From Alkalihalobacterium alkalinitrilicum (GTDB lineage: Bacteria; Bacillota; Bacilli; Bacillales; Bacillaceae_F), in assembly GCF_002019605.1 (NCBI RefSeq), contig NZ_KV917368.1, positions 2,671,517 through 2,735,516 of the forward strand: a stretch of 64,000 bases of DNA. Direction: 5' to 3'. Under the pieces are notes generated by a model. The model was not told the origin of the DNA. It saw only the letters and a program-made list of their open reading frames with translations, and did no database searches. The first letter of the stretch is position 1, and every line of letters begins with the position of its first letter. Positions 42,188-51,950 of this stretch are shown here, piece by piece. The position numbers and the translations under genes were made by a program.

Positions 42188-44128
42188 TCAAGTAAACTTT
42201 TTCAAGAATTTGTGTACAATTAAACTTCGCATAAGAACTTTACTATCAGGGTCTAATATATAATCAGGTCCAACCCCATTTTGAATTTTTTGTAAAGCAT
42301 TTCGAATGACTTCCCCGTTTATATAACCCATAGTAGTATCATCATTCAACATCTGTTTAATTTCAGCTACAAAGTTTTTCCAAACCGGTATCATTCGGTG
42401 AACCCAGTCAGCTCCTTGGACGCCACGAATTTGTTGATTTAAACGAACTTTATCCGGTAAAATATTTACCGTTGCTCTTCGAATTAATGCACGATCTAAA
42501 CCATTTTGAACATATTGTTCCTCGGGTAAGGATAAACAAAACTGAACAACACGCATATCATTGGTTGGATCACGTTTCCATACTGAATATCGTAAAGATA
42601 GTTTAGTAGCAAGCGTATTACTAGCATTCCAATGAAAATCATCTTCAAAATGCCGCTTTCTTTGTTCATAAATATTAGTTGTCGAAAACCAACCCGATTC
42701 ATCCATACCATTTTGTTTAAGCTTATTGAAAACACCGATTTCATCTGCAAATCCTGGATTTATGAGCATTGGATTAGTATAAGCTGTCCTTGAAGAAGAT
42801 ATTTGCTGAATGAATGGAAAAGCTACTTTAGATATAGTAGGTAATCTCCTAAATCTGGCTCCTCCCGCTTTTTGACTATATTGATTTAACTCTTGGAAAA
42901 GCCGCAACCATTTTAATTTCTTTAATAGAGCAGCATAATAATCGATGGCAGACCCCCAGGAGATCGTTAAATTTCCTCTCCCTCCATTTAAAAGGAGACC
43001 AACATCCTCTTCTTGTGCTTTTTCAAACATTCCCTTTAACCAAAAAGAATTTTCAAAAAACTTATAAGGCATCTCCATGATGTCCAAAAAATCATTCATC
43101 TCTGTGTAAGGATCTCTTCCATCAAAGTTTAAATACTGATCTTTAATACCACCTACATGTTGAACAGTTGCTTTTATAAAAGGCCTCTCATCTGGCATTA
43201 GATGTTTTGGAGTAAAATCATTAAAATCACTTGGTGGGATATAACTAAATGTATGTAATAATTTATTTTCCTTTTTTAGAAGTGGAGCAGCAAAACCTAC
43301 AATTGACCCAGAATCCAGCCCTCCACTTAGTTGTGCCCCAACTTGTCGATGGGTTCGTAACCTCGAATGGACAGCTTGTTGAAAGATTTCTTGAAATGCT
43401 TCTATATATTCTTCATTTCTTTTTAATTTTAACTGGGGCATTACTTGCAAAGTACAATACCTTTTAAGTGTCACCTTTTGTCCAACAATAGAAATACTGT
43501 GTGAGGGTGGTAGTTGTTCTACAGTTTGATAGGGGGTAATCGAAGCATCTACGGTATCGATCATCCCAGCAATTCCCAAAAACTCAGCTAACCATTGTTC
43601 ATTCAACTTTTTTTCAACGAATGGTAAGGAAAATAATGGTTCAATCGTAGTACAAAATGCGAAATGGTGGTAATTTTGAAAGTAATATAATGTCCTACTC
43701 CCAGAAAAGTCTCTCGCTCCAAAAAGCTTTTGTTTTTTCTCATCCCATAACATAAAAGCGAAATCACCTACTAAATACTTTGGTGAGTCCTCCCCCCATT
43801 TATCATAAGCTAGTAATATCAGCTGACTATCAGGGATTATTTTCCGCTGGTAATGACCAATATTTAATCTCTCAAACAATTCATTACGATTATCAATAAT
43901 AGCATCAGCTGTTATTACTAGTTGCCGCTCACGATCATAATAGGGTAACTGTTCACCTACTGACTCAGGAGTAATCCATTGAGCATGGCAGCCTAGAGCA
44001 ACATGTTCATTGTGGAATATTTGCGTATCATTAGCAGGATAAACTTTTAGTTTATACATTAGGTTATCTATATGCTCCATTAATACAGGTTGATGGCTTA
44101 AGTTATAAACTCCAGCGATAGCACTCAT
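42188..44128 (-). CDS. Lasso cyclase 2 (asparagine-synthetase-like)
   Basis: From ATG 44128 (MSAIAGVYNLSHQP, behind TTGGGGGTAAAC) the protein has 646 residues. The N-terminal glutaminase-like domain lacks the catalytic Cys2 (Ser instead), and the synthetase domain carries QLSGGLDSGSIVGFAA. Extended matches to cyclase 1 (for example ITPESVGEQ-PYYD, DKVRLNQ-RG-QGAD) show that the two are paralogues. It probably closes the ring of precursor 2. It has its own upstream region with two SinR-like palindromes. Confidence 0.93.
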   Translation of the reverse strand: MSAIAGVYNLSHQPVLMEHIDNLMYKLKVYPANDTQIFHNEHVALGCHAQWITPESVGEQLPYYDRERQLVITADAIIDNRNELFERLNIGHYQRKIIPDSQLILLAYDKWGEDSPKYLVGDFAFMLWDEKKQKLFGARDFSGSRTLYYFQNYHHFAFCTTIEPLFSLPFVEKKLNEQWLAEFLGIAGMIDTVDASITPYQTVEQLPPSHSISIVGQKVTLKRYCTLQVMPQLKLKRNEEYIEAFQEIFQQAVHSRLRTHRQVGAQLSGGLDSGSIVGFAAPLLKKENKLLHTFSYIPPSDFNDFTPKHLMPDERPFIKATVQHVGGIKDQYLNFDGRDPYTEMNDFLDIMEMPYKFFENSFWLKGMFEKAQEEDVGLLLNGGRGNLTISWGSAIDYYAALLKKLKWLRLFQELNQYSQKAGGARFRRLPTISKVAFPFIQQISSSRTAYTNPMLINPGFADEIGVFNKLKQNGMDESGWFSTTNIYEQRKRHFEDDFHWNASNTLATKLSLRYSVWKRDPTNDMRVVQFCLSLPEEQYVQNGLDRALIRRATVNILPDKVRLNQQIRGVQGADWVHRMIPVWKNFVAEIKQMLNDDTTMGYINGEVIRNALQKIQNGVGPDYILDPDSKVLMRSLIVHKFLKKFT

Positions 44129-44162
44129 GTTTACCCCCAAGTTTTAAGTAATATCCACTTCC

Positions 44163-44178
44163 GTTCTCTTTAAAGAAC
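44163..44178. promoter_or_regulatory. SinR-like palindrome, cyclase 2 proximal site
   Basis: GTTCTCTTTAAAGAAC contains GTTCTCT and, on the other strand, GTTCTTT, both exact matches to the SinR half-site GTTCTYT in inverted orientation. It lies 35 bp before the cyclase 2 start. Confidence 0.65.
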
Positions 44179-44240
44179 ATAAAGACAAAAAAATAATCAG
44201 TTTTAAATATAACTAAAAATAAAATAGTATGTAATAATCA

Positions 44241-44256
44241 GTTCTTAATAAAGAAC
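44241..44256. promoter_or_regulatory. SinR-like palindrome, cyclase 2 distal site
   Basis: GTTCTTAATAAAGAAC has perfect six-base arms. It lies 78 bp from the proximal site; the two cyclase 1 outer sites are 91 bp apart. Confidence 0.62.
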
Positions 44257-44362
44257 ACTTTAAAGATACCACCTCCTACAACTAAAGTCAACCAATTGGC
44301 AGAATCTTTTATAAATATTTTGTTGTTCAGAAAATGATTTTTTAACTCTAAGGTAAAAAAAC

Positions 44363-44408
44363 AAAAAAAGCTTGCCAACTATTCATGAATAATGATTTGT
44401 TGACAAGC
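44363..44408 (-). terminator. Terminator of the tail-fibre-like gene
   Basis: On the minus strand GCTTGTCAAC pairs with GTTGGCAAGC (one mismatch), with the self-complementary TATTCATGAATA in the loop, and is followed by TTTTTTTG. Confidence 0.82.
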
Positions 44409-44473
44409 AGTTATATGAAGTTGCATATACTTAATATCTAATTAATTTGAAGGAATAGCTTCAATGGCTAAAG

Positions 44474-47338
44474 CTAACTACCAATTAAACCAAACGGAGC
44501 AAATAATGCTCTTTGGCCTAAATACTCCCAAGTGGTTGTACCATCATTCGCACTTCCACTTGTATGTGACGGTGCAACCGTTCCTGTTGTACCTGCTGTC
44601 GTACATTGATACACATTACCATTTGCAGTAATTTGTGTGCCTACAGTGTAACTTGTATTTTCCTGCCAAGTGTTTTGATTGGCGATCCCATCCTGTGTAC
44701 AAACCCAACCAATATAACTCCCCTCTTCTGGTTTTGCATTTTTGACAATTTGGCTTACCATATAAAAACCTGAACTAGGCTCATTCATGCTATGAGTTTC
44801 AGGATCGTAACCGACAAAAATATCGGGATCTTCAGCGGGGAGAATAATATTTTCAAAACGATTATTAGCTGATACAAATTTTCTCATGCTCGTAAGTCTA
44901 CTATAATATATTAGGTTTAAAGTCCCTTCTCCTGTGTACATTAAATGACAATTGTTCATATGAAACTCGAATGTTCTCCTCGTAAATGCGTTTGAAATTA
45001 ACGGATTAAAATTATCATTTGTAATTTCGATATCACAATTACTTATCTTAATAATTCCATAGCCATCTTCGTTATTTATGTCGTTATTGATAAGGGTAGT
45101 GATAGAATTTATTAAAAACCTACTATTATCTACAGTCAATAATGGATTTTCATTAGGTGTGTTGATATTACCAACATATAGTCTTGAATTTTGGAAAACA
45201 CTATCAGTCACATTAACCTCTCTTTTCTTTGTTCCAAAAATATGATTATCTATTCTACTATTATAAAAAGTACAGTCATGTAAAGAAATTTTCCCCTCAA
45301 CTGTATTACTAGTTCTTGTATCTAAATATAAGCGAATATTACTAAACACTGATCTAGAAATACTATTAGTAATTAAACGAACACTTCGAAGAGAGGGGGT
45401 ATTGGACTCATAAATACAATTCTCTATTTTGTCAATACGCATGGTTGGTTCACTACCTGAATAATGTCCCGTATACTTTAGAATGTTATCTTTAAAAACA
45501 TCCGTTACCCTGTTTGCAGGCATATTAATCATTTCTACGTCTACAAACGTATTTCCCCGAACGTATACTGTATACCCACTACCTGATATATTGACACGAC
45601 TATTATGCACACTATTATCGGTGATATGAACATGTGCCCCTGGTAAATTAGCTGTCATTAAACCAAAAGCACTCGTACCACATTGGTACAAATAATTTCC
45701 TTTAACTGTTGCAAATGATAAAGAGTATAGGTTTATTCCAATCCCTGTTACATTATATATATGATTGTTTTCAATGTGAACGGAGTAACACCCTGCTAAG
45801 ATCCCATGATTCGTGTTATAGATAAGATTATGTCTAATTACACAATTATCACCATAGGAATCCTCCTGGTTTATTCCGTACCTTGTCGGGTCATTAAATA
45901 AAGGCTTATCATCTAATTGATGGAAGCCATTGTCTCTAATGACGTTATGCTGAACAATGTTATAACTGCCTCCTAGTGTAATTCCACCCCTGTGATTTGC
46001 TAATACTTCATTGTGTTCAATTACATTATGATGAGGAATATTCCCAAACTTTATCGTAATATTCATATTCTTCAAAGGATTTGTTTCTTGTCTAAAAACA
46101 AGCCTAATTTTCCTCGCCCCTACAGGAACGGTGATTGGAGTATATATTTTTTTATTCATTTGCCTTTTTTGTAAGTAGCTATTATCTTCTCTATAGAAGA
46201 AAACATCTACTTCTTTTGTATTGATGCTCGTCGTTCGATTAAATCCAAAGCCAGCGATTTGAAATTGAGGGTAATCTCGTAACGTGATAAAACCTGAGGT
46301 TAACGAATTATTTGAACTGGTTATTTCTCCTGTAGAATTGTCAATGCTATTTAATGATAGATTTAAATTAAATTCAGCTAATTCTGATGGAGACCTACTA
46401 TCCATAGAAATCCCATCACCCATATAATCTCTAACAACACAGTGTTTCACCGAACTATGATTGGTTCCACGAGATAGTAAGACACCATAAGTGTGTTCCT
46501 GTCTTCGCTCATTTGAATTCGCGAAGCTACGATCAGCTCTACAACCGATAATTGTTCCACCCATTAAATGTGCATTTGTCACATTACTAAAAGTTATACT
46601 TATTCCACTAAAATTGTAATAATCCGTTCCAGTCCTAGTATCAAATGGGGATCTATTGTCTGAGTCATAAATTACCTTCAATACTGATTGATTAAGGTGA
46701 AAGGTTAAATGGCTTTTCATTTGGATCGTACGAGGATAACAGATAGCATATTGACCTCTTGGGAGAATAACTTGGGTAAACCCATTATCATAAGCATACT
46801 CTAAAGCATTATTTATCCCCTGGATATTTGCATCTGCCATATAATAATCATCGTTCGTATATGGTTGGGTTGGTACCCCTTCGGTAATCCCCCAACGACC
46901 TAAATCAATTACATAAACTGCACTAGAGCTCTCCACAGGAACTTGTGCATTCATTAGCGACGGTTTCCATATTCCATTTTGAAATGATAATACATCTCCA
47001 TTATTCGGCTCACTTGTTGTTAAATCAACATCTAAAATATCCCCTAAAGCATGTCGATGATCAGCGTCTGCTTTATTTTCTAATTGCTCATCTACAAATT
47101 GAGCATCAACTTTATTTCCAAGCTCGTTCGTTATTGCCTCTAACTGACTCAAAAACTCTTCATGGTCTACTTTTGAGCCTAATAACTCGTGTATTTCTGA
47201 ATGGTCAGCTAATTGACGGTTCCCCTCACTCGTACCGATAAACAATTCACCAGTATCTGTACAAAGCCCTAACTCACCTTCATCTAATGATGGTAAATCA
47301 GCTTTTAAACCTCGTCTTATTTGAATTTTATAAGACAT
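44474..47338 (-). CDS. Tail-fibre-like beta-helix protein with C-terminal binding domain
   Basis: The 954-residue protein begins MSYKIQIRRGLKADLPSL with GELGLCTDTGELFIGT, the N-terminal signature of phage tail-fibre and tropism-determinant proteins. Residues 45-140 resemble a fibre shaft (HSEIHELLGSKVDHEEFL, ADADHRHALGDILDV). Residues from about 150 to 850 form a right-handed beta-helix with many N-rich turns (HNVIEHNEVLANHRGG). A C-terminal carbohydrate-binding-like module follows (NTWQENTSYTVGTQI, GNVYQCTTAGTTG). No signal peptide is seen. No other phage genes flank it. It may bind or cut a surface polysaccharide. Confidence 0.8.
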   Translation of the reverse strand: MSYKIQIRRGLKADLPSLDEGELGLCTDTGELFIGTSEGNRQLADHSEIHELLGSKVDHEEFLSQLEAITNELGNKVDAQFVDEQLENKADADHRHALGDILDVDLTTSEPNNGDVLSFQNGIWKPSLMNAQVPVESSSAVYVIDLGRWGITEGVPTQPYTNDDYYMADANIQGINNALEYAYDNGFTQVILPRGQYAICYPRTIQMKSHLTFHLNQSVLKVIYDSDNRSPFDTRTGTDYYNFSGISITFSNVTNAHLMGGTIIGCRADRSFANSNERRQEHTYGVLLSRGTNHSSVKHCVVRDYMGDGISMDSRSPSELAEFNLNLSLNSIDNSTGEITSSNNSLTSGFITLRDYPQFQIAGFGFNRTTSINTKEVDVFFYREDNSYLQKRQMNKKIYTPITVPVGARKIRLVFRQETNPLKNMNITIKFGNIPHHNVIEHNEVLANHRGGITLGGSYNIVQHNVIRDNGFHQLDDKPLFNDPTRYGINQEDSYGDNCVIRHNLIYNTNHGILAGCYSVHIENNHIYNVTGIGINLYSLSFATVKGNYLYQCGTSAFGLMTANLPGAHVHITDNSVHNSRVNISGSGYTVYVRGNTFVDVEMINMPANRVTDVFKDNILKYTGHYSGSEPTMRIDKIENCIYESNTPSLRSVRLITNSISRSVFSNIRLYLDTRTSNTVEGKISLHDCTFYNSRIDNHIFGTKKREVNVTDSVFQNSRLYVGNINTPNENPLLTVDNSRFLINSITTLINNDINNEDGYGIIKISNCDIEITNDNFNPLISNAFTRRTFEFHMNNCHLMYTGEGTLNLIYYSRLTSMRKFVSANNRFENIILPAEDPDIFVGYDPETHSMNEPSSGFYMVSQIVKNAKPEEGSYIGWVCTQDGIANQNTWQENTSYTVGTQITANGNVYQCTTAGTTGTVAPSHTSGSANDGTTTWEYLGQRALFAPFGLIGS

Positions 47339-47380
47339 TTATTTCCCCCCATAATTATTTTTAATTCCCACACTCTCGTT

Positions 47381-47533
47381 TTAAGTCGACTCGTTAAAAT
47401 TCCCTCCGCTTATTGTCAATGTTGGGTCACTTAAAAAGTCCCCACCATCTATCAAAATCGTTATGAAAGTGCCTCCATCAATTTTTGTAGTATCGGATGG
47501 AATAGAGGTTCTAATTTCATTTCCAAACTTCAT
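47381..47533 (-). CDS. 50-residue protein upstream of the tail-fibre-like gene
   Basis: An ATG at 47533 behind GGAGGTGC opens a frame reading MKFGNEIRTSIPSDTTKID, then GGTFITILIDGGDFL and ending ISGGNFNEST. The repeated glycine-rich hydrophobic strands (DGGTF, DGGDF, SGGNF) suggest a small beta-solenoid-like protein. It lies 42 bp before the tail-fibre-like gene and is probably co-transcribed with it. I do not recognise a family. Confidence 0.65.
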   Translation of the reverse strand: MKFGNEIRTSIPSDTTKIDGGTFITILIDGGDFLSDPTLTISGGNFNEST

Positions 47534-47747
47534 TTTTTGCACCTCCAATGTACCTCTTAATTTATCTATATTAAATAAAAACTCAATTTCTTGTGCTCCT
47601 TACTACTTGAACTGAATTTATGTCAGAAAGTTTATTACTAAGGAGACCTACCTATACTGAAAATGTCAACTTTATTAAATTGACGATAAATATTGGTAAA
47701 TCAAAATCAAATGCCCTTTAATACTAATTAGGAGAGATGTAATCTAA

Positions 47748-49874
47748 ATGAAAAAAATCATTCTATTTGTATTCACATGTTTTTTGTTCTTCTTTTTATC
47801 TGTACAAAATAAAGACGGTCAACTAGCACTTCTATCAGTTTTAGGAAAACAAGAAACAACCTATGAATTAGACTTAAAAGAGTGGAACATATACAACGAT
47901 GGTTCTCACCCTATCGAAACCACTAATGGGATCAATGACGCACTTCAATGGGCAAGTGAAAACGATTATACGGTGTTCAAAGTCCCTGAAGGACATTATC
48001 TAATAGACAAAGATAGTCATATTGAAATGGTTTCAAACATCACATTCTGGTTAGATGACAACGCTATACTGCAAAAAGAAACAAATGACTATTCTTCTTA
48101 TAAGTTGCTTCACATTGGACCTGGTGTTGAAAATGTAACTTTAAAAGGGGGGACATATAAAGGAGATAAAGATACGCATGACTATTCAAACGGTGGAACT
48201 CATGAGCATGGCTATGGAATTATTATAAGTGGGGCATCTGAAATTACGTTGGAAAACGTGAAAGCAATCAACTTCACAGGGGATGGCATGTCCATCGGTA
48301 AAATGGGGACTTTAATTCAAGATGTTTATGCACCCCATTTTGAATCAGGTGGTGTCGATGCAGAAGGTCATTTGATCAATGACCCAACAAAATCGAGACT
48401 AACAAATCTTCCAATCGAACATCCTTACTTCGATATTCAAAGAACGTTCCAATTTATCCATCAACAAAATATGCCTGAGGGTAGCTCTGGATATATTGCT
48501 TACTTTTATAAAGAAGATGGCACATTTTTATCTAAACAAGACAGCAGAGAATCAAATACACCAGTAGGATGGGGATTAACCTCAATACCTGAGGAAGCAG
48601 CTTACTTTCATGCGGTATTTCCAATGCCAGAGGTTCCAGACGATATTTATTTAGAATATTGGATGCAAGGTGTGTCTAAACAAATAACCGTCAAAAATTC
48701 TGAATTTGCCCATAACCGTAGGCAAGGCATTACGGTTGGCGGAGCTCAAGATGTCCTGATTACAAATAGTCAGTTTCACAATATGGGTGGTGCTGCACCT
48801 GAGTCGGGAATTGATTTAGAAGCTGGGTACAACTTAAATGATAATATCCATATTAAAGAGAACCAGTTTTATAATAACGCCAAATACGATCTGATTCTAT
48901 ATGATGGTCGAAATGCTATAGTAGAGAATAATCATTTTGCCTCTAAAGGGGCGATCGGTTTAGCCATCTCAGAGCCGTTTAAATATGCAAAGATAAACAA
49001 TAATCATTTCGATGGAACAAAAATCTATGCATACAATCATGCTACCTTTCGTGATAACAAAATGAATGATGGATTAGCAGCTTTTTTAGGATATGACCTA
49101 GTAATTGACGGTATGACCTTTACAGACACACTTGTGAATTTAGCAAGCGCAAAACCATTTGGCATAGAAGCTTCGAACATATCGGTCAATAATACAAAAA
49201 AAATGCACACCCCATTTGGGATAAACAAAAATCCAATCCACCTTAAAAATATTACAATTACTGGGGAAGCTGCATTAGATAGTTTGTCTGGTAATGCAAG
49301 TGATGGAAGTGTTTTTGAAAATATAAAAGTCGTTGGCTATAATCGGACTCAACTTCCAAGAGGCACTTACAAAAATTGCAAGTTTTCTGCTACTGAAAAT
49401 GACACGATCTATGGATCAGTTGCGGTTAACAACTCTGGAGAGTATATCTTTGATAACTGTGTTTTTGAATCTAGACATGGTGGGTTTAGTATCAATAGTG
49501 TTCATGGCATTCCTGATCATGTGGCTATTACAAACTCTGAATTTAATGCATTAGGTGATACGCATGCAATCACGATAACATCTGCTAAAAAAGTTGAATT
49601 GGAAAACAATAACATTAATGCACACCATATGGAACGTTTGGATTTAGAAATACTTAGAGTAGGGTCCTATTGGACAAAAGATGAACCCTATGAAGTAAAA
49701 GATCTAACAATAAGAAAAAATACCATTAGATCAAATCTTGAAAACAAAGGGATCTCTACGATTTATTCTGGTGAAAATGCTCCACCATATATCATAGAAG
49801 GAAATGTACTTTATAATGCAACACTTGATTTAAAGGAAAATGATTTAGCTATCAATATAGATACTCAAAAGTAA
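47748..49874 (+). CDS. Secreted right-handed beta-helix protein
   Basis: The 708-residue protein has a signal peptide or membrane anchor (MKKIILFVFTCFLFFFLSV) and a long beta-helix. Its start, INDALQWASENDYTVFKVPEGHYLI, parallels INNALEYAYDNGFTQVILPRGQYAI in the tail-fibre-like protein, so the two are paralogues in their catalytic or binding fold. The pectate-lyase-3 style suggests a polysaccharide lyase or depolymerase, but no catalytic residues can be named. It is divergent from the tail-fibre operon and convergent with the exopolysaccharide genes. Confidence 0.8.
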   Translation: MKKIILFVFTCFLFFFLSVQNKDGQLALLSVLGKQETTYELDLKEWNIYNDGSHPIETTNGINDALQWASENDYTVFKVPEGHYLIDKDSHIEMVSNITFWLDDNAILQKETNDYSSYKLLHIGPGVENVTLKGGTYKGDKDTHDYSNGGTHEHGYGIIISGASEITLENVKAINFTGDGMSIGKMGTLIQDVYAPHFESGGVDAEGHLINDPTKSRLTNLPIEHPYFDIQRTFQFIHQQNMPEGSSGYIAYFYKEDGTFLSKQDSRESNTPVGWGLTSIPEEAAYFHAVFPMPEVPDDIYLEYWMQGVSKQITVKNSEFAHNRRQGITVGGAQDVLITNSQFHNMGGAAPESGIDLEAGYNLNDNIHIKENQFYNNAKYDLILYDGRNAIVENNHFASKGAIGLAISEPFKYAKINNNHFDGTKIYAYNHATFRDNKMNDGLAAFLGYDLVIDGMTFTDTLVNLASAKPFGIEASNISVNNTKKMHTPFGINKNPIHLKNITITGEAALDSLSGNASDGSVFENIKVVGYNRTQLPRGTYKNCKFSATENDTIYGSVAVNNSGEYIFDNCVFESRHGGFSINSVHGIPDHVAITNSEFNALGDTHAITITSAKKVELENNNINAHHMERLDLEILRVGSYWTKDEPYEVKDLTIRKNTIRSNLENKGISTIYSGENAPPYIIEGNVLYNATLDLKENDLAINIDTQK

Positions 49875-49879
49875 TTAGC

Positions 49880-49918
49880 AAAAAAGGTTGCTGATTAAAT
49901 ATGTCAGCAGCTTTTTTT
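49880..49918. terminator. Bidirectional terminator at the end of the exopolysaccharide cluster
   Basis: AAAAAAGGTTGCTGA pairs with TCAGCAGCTTTTTTT around nine bases, with runs suited to termination on both strands. Confidence 0.88.
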
Positions 49919-49945
49919 GTAAAATACACTTAGACGATTACACGT

Positions 49946-50773
49946 TTATTTGGCGACTATTTTTTCGCGTCTCATGTATCTAAGCTTGCGAAGAAATTTA
50001 TATACACTCGCTGGTAGTAAACCTACTATAAGTGGTCGTAAAGCATATACATAAGAGGACTTTGGTAAACTTAACATCCTATAACCTGTGAAACGAACAT
50101 AAGCTTCTTTGACTCTCAATGAATATTTCCTTCTATGAATGGCATGACGGTCATCCCGTACTTCATATAAAGGCTCGATTATATTACATCCTCTAGAACC
50201 GTTTGCATACATCCAAAACCAGAGGTTATAATCTTCTACTCGTAAGGTCTTTTTAGAAACATCATAGCCATTTACAGCTAATAGAGCTTTACGACGGACC
50301 ATTGATGGAGCATGACAAAAAGGAGATTGAATAATGAAGTCGGCTGCCACTGGCTCTTCAATAAGGCGGATCTCACCCCATGTACCTTTTTCATCAAAAA
50401 ATCTCATCCCAGTACTGACAATATCATATTGAGGATACTGATATAATATCTCTACCTCTTTTTCAATACGAGTAGGAAGGGAACGATCATCTGCATCCTG
50501 CCTTGCAATATAGTCGCCAGTACAATATTTTAGACAACGGTTAAGACTCGTAGCTAACCCAAGATTTTGTTCATTTTTTACTAACTTAATATACAAATAT
50601 CTCTTTTCGTATTGCTTTGCGATTTCGTAGCTTTCATCCGATGAACCATCATCGCACATAATTAATTCCCAATTCGTGTATGTTTGGTTTAATAATGAAT
50701 CTAAGCTTTCACTCAATGTCTGCTCTGCATTGTATACGCCCATAATAATGGATACTTTCGGCTGTATGGTCAT
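49946..50773 (-). CDS. Family 2 glycosyltransferase
   Basis: The 275-residue GT-A fold transferase starts with VSIIMGVYNAEQTLSESLDSLLNQTYTNWELIMCDDGSSD and has the metal-binding DADDRSLP motif (YIARQDADD). It adds a sugar from a nucleotide donor to a lipid-linked acceptor on the cytoplasmic face. It is the last gene of the cluster and overlaps the preceding glycosyltransferase gene by 4 bp. Confidence 0.92.
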   Translation of the reverse strand: MTIQPKVSIIMGVYNAEQTLSESLDSLLNQTYTNWELIMCDDGSSDESYEIAKQYEKRYLYIKLVKNEQNLGLATSLNRCLKYCTGDYIARQDADDRSLPTRIEKEVEILYQYPQYDIVSTGMRFFDEKGTWGEIRLIEEPVAADFIIQSPFCHAPSMVRRKALLAVNGYDVSKKTLRVEDYNLWFWMYANGSRGCNIIEPLYEVRDDRHAIHRRKYSLRVKEAYVRFTGYRMLSLPKSSYVYALRPLIVGLLPASVYKFLRKLRYMRREKIVAK

Positions 50774-51950
50774 AGGGAAACCTCCCTTTTTCCGTTCTCC
50801 AACTCAGCTACAAGTTGTTTTCGATCATTGAGAATTTGGTGCCATAGTGTCTTTTGTTCAAAATTTTCACGTACAAACATGATTGCTCTATTTCCCATCT
50901 CACTTCGAAGTGAAGAATTTAACATTTTACTCATAGCCTCTATTAATGGTTCTACTTCACCTTTTGGTACGACCAATCCCGTTTGTCCTTTTACCATCGC
51001 ATCAGTCGGTCCAGGAATATCAGATACTATCACAGGCACCCCCATAGCTTCCGCTTCAATAACAACGGTGCCAAAACCTTCACGGTAGCTTGGTAAAACA
51101 AACACATCCATAGCCGCGTAATACTTCTCCACTTGATCTGTATACCCACAATAAATGACGGAATGACTTTGCTTGGACCAATCATATAAACCCGAATCTA
51201 TACCATAATTCTCACTCGGGCCAACGATTAATAGTTTAACATGGTTGAACTCTTTGGAAAGAACCTGAAATGCCTCTATAAGTTCATTAATTCCTTTATC
51301 TTTCGTTACTCTTCCTGTAAAACCAAATATAATATCACTTTGTAGTAGATAATATTTTTGACGAATTTCTCGACCCCAACGTTTCTTATAACCACTATCA
51401 AACTTTGTGAGATTGACTCCATTTGCACTACCGTTACCGATTACTTTACTTTTCATTGATGTATAAAGCTTTTCCTTTTGACTAAATTGAAGATTTCCAT
51501 AACTATCGGGTTGAATTATAGTAGAAAAAGAGCAAATTACCTTTTCAATCATCTTAAACAACTTTCTACGCCAACCTTTAAAACCGACACGACATATCGT
51601 ATTCCCCACTGGCAGTATAAGCGTACTGGTATTCTCGTTATCCATGATGTAAACGATGCATAGAATGCCGCATTTGGTGTTGAATATTGGACAATATCAA
51701 ACTTCTCTTTTTTAAAAAGCTGATAAAGTAGATACATACTTTTTAATGCACCTAAGCCATCAACTCCCCTTCTTATCCTTATCGGTTTATAATGAATATA
51801 ATGAGGCAGTTCTCTTTTCAACTTTTTATCATAATCACAAACCACCGTAATATCATAACCATTCTGATATAAAAATTGGAGTTGTTCGATTAGGAAAGGT
51901 TTTATTGTGATCGATGTTGTAGTAACAACACAGATTTTTTTCTTTTGCAT
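50770..51950 (-). pseudogene. Family 4-type glycosyltransferase split by a 5-bp duplication
   Basis: Two overlapping frames make one GT-B transferase. The N-terminal part (51950 down to about 51590) reads MQKKKICVVTTTSITIKPF to LYCQWGIRYV. The C-terminal part continues GFKGWRRKLFKMIEKVICS with the donor-site block VFVLPSYREGFGTVVIEAEAMGVPVI. At 51585-51594 the pentamer CGACA stands twice in tandem (TGTCG on the coding strand); one copy would fuse the frames as GIRYVGFKGW. The gene is therefore inactive unless slippage or a second start rescues it. Confidence 0.85.

Noticed and set aside
40660..44256. GTTC/GAAC palindromes read as LexA (SOS) boxes
   Set aside because: The LexA box has GAAC on the left and GTTC on the right; here the order is reversed and the arms extend to GTTCTY, which fits SinR better.
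44474..47338. Prophage called from the tail-fibre-like gene
   Set aside because: No terminase, capsid, portal, lysis or integrase genes lie on either side; neighbours are lasso and polysaccharide genes.
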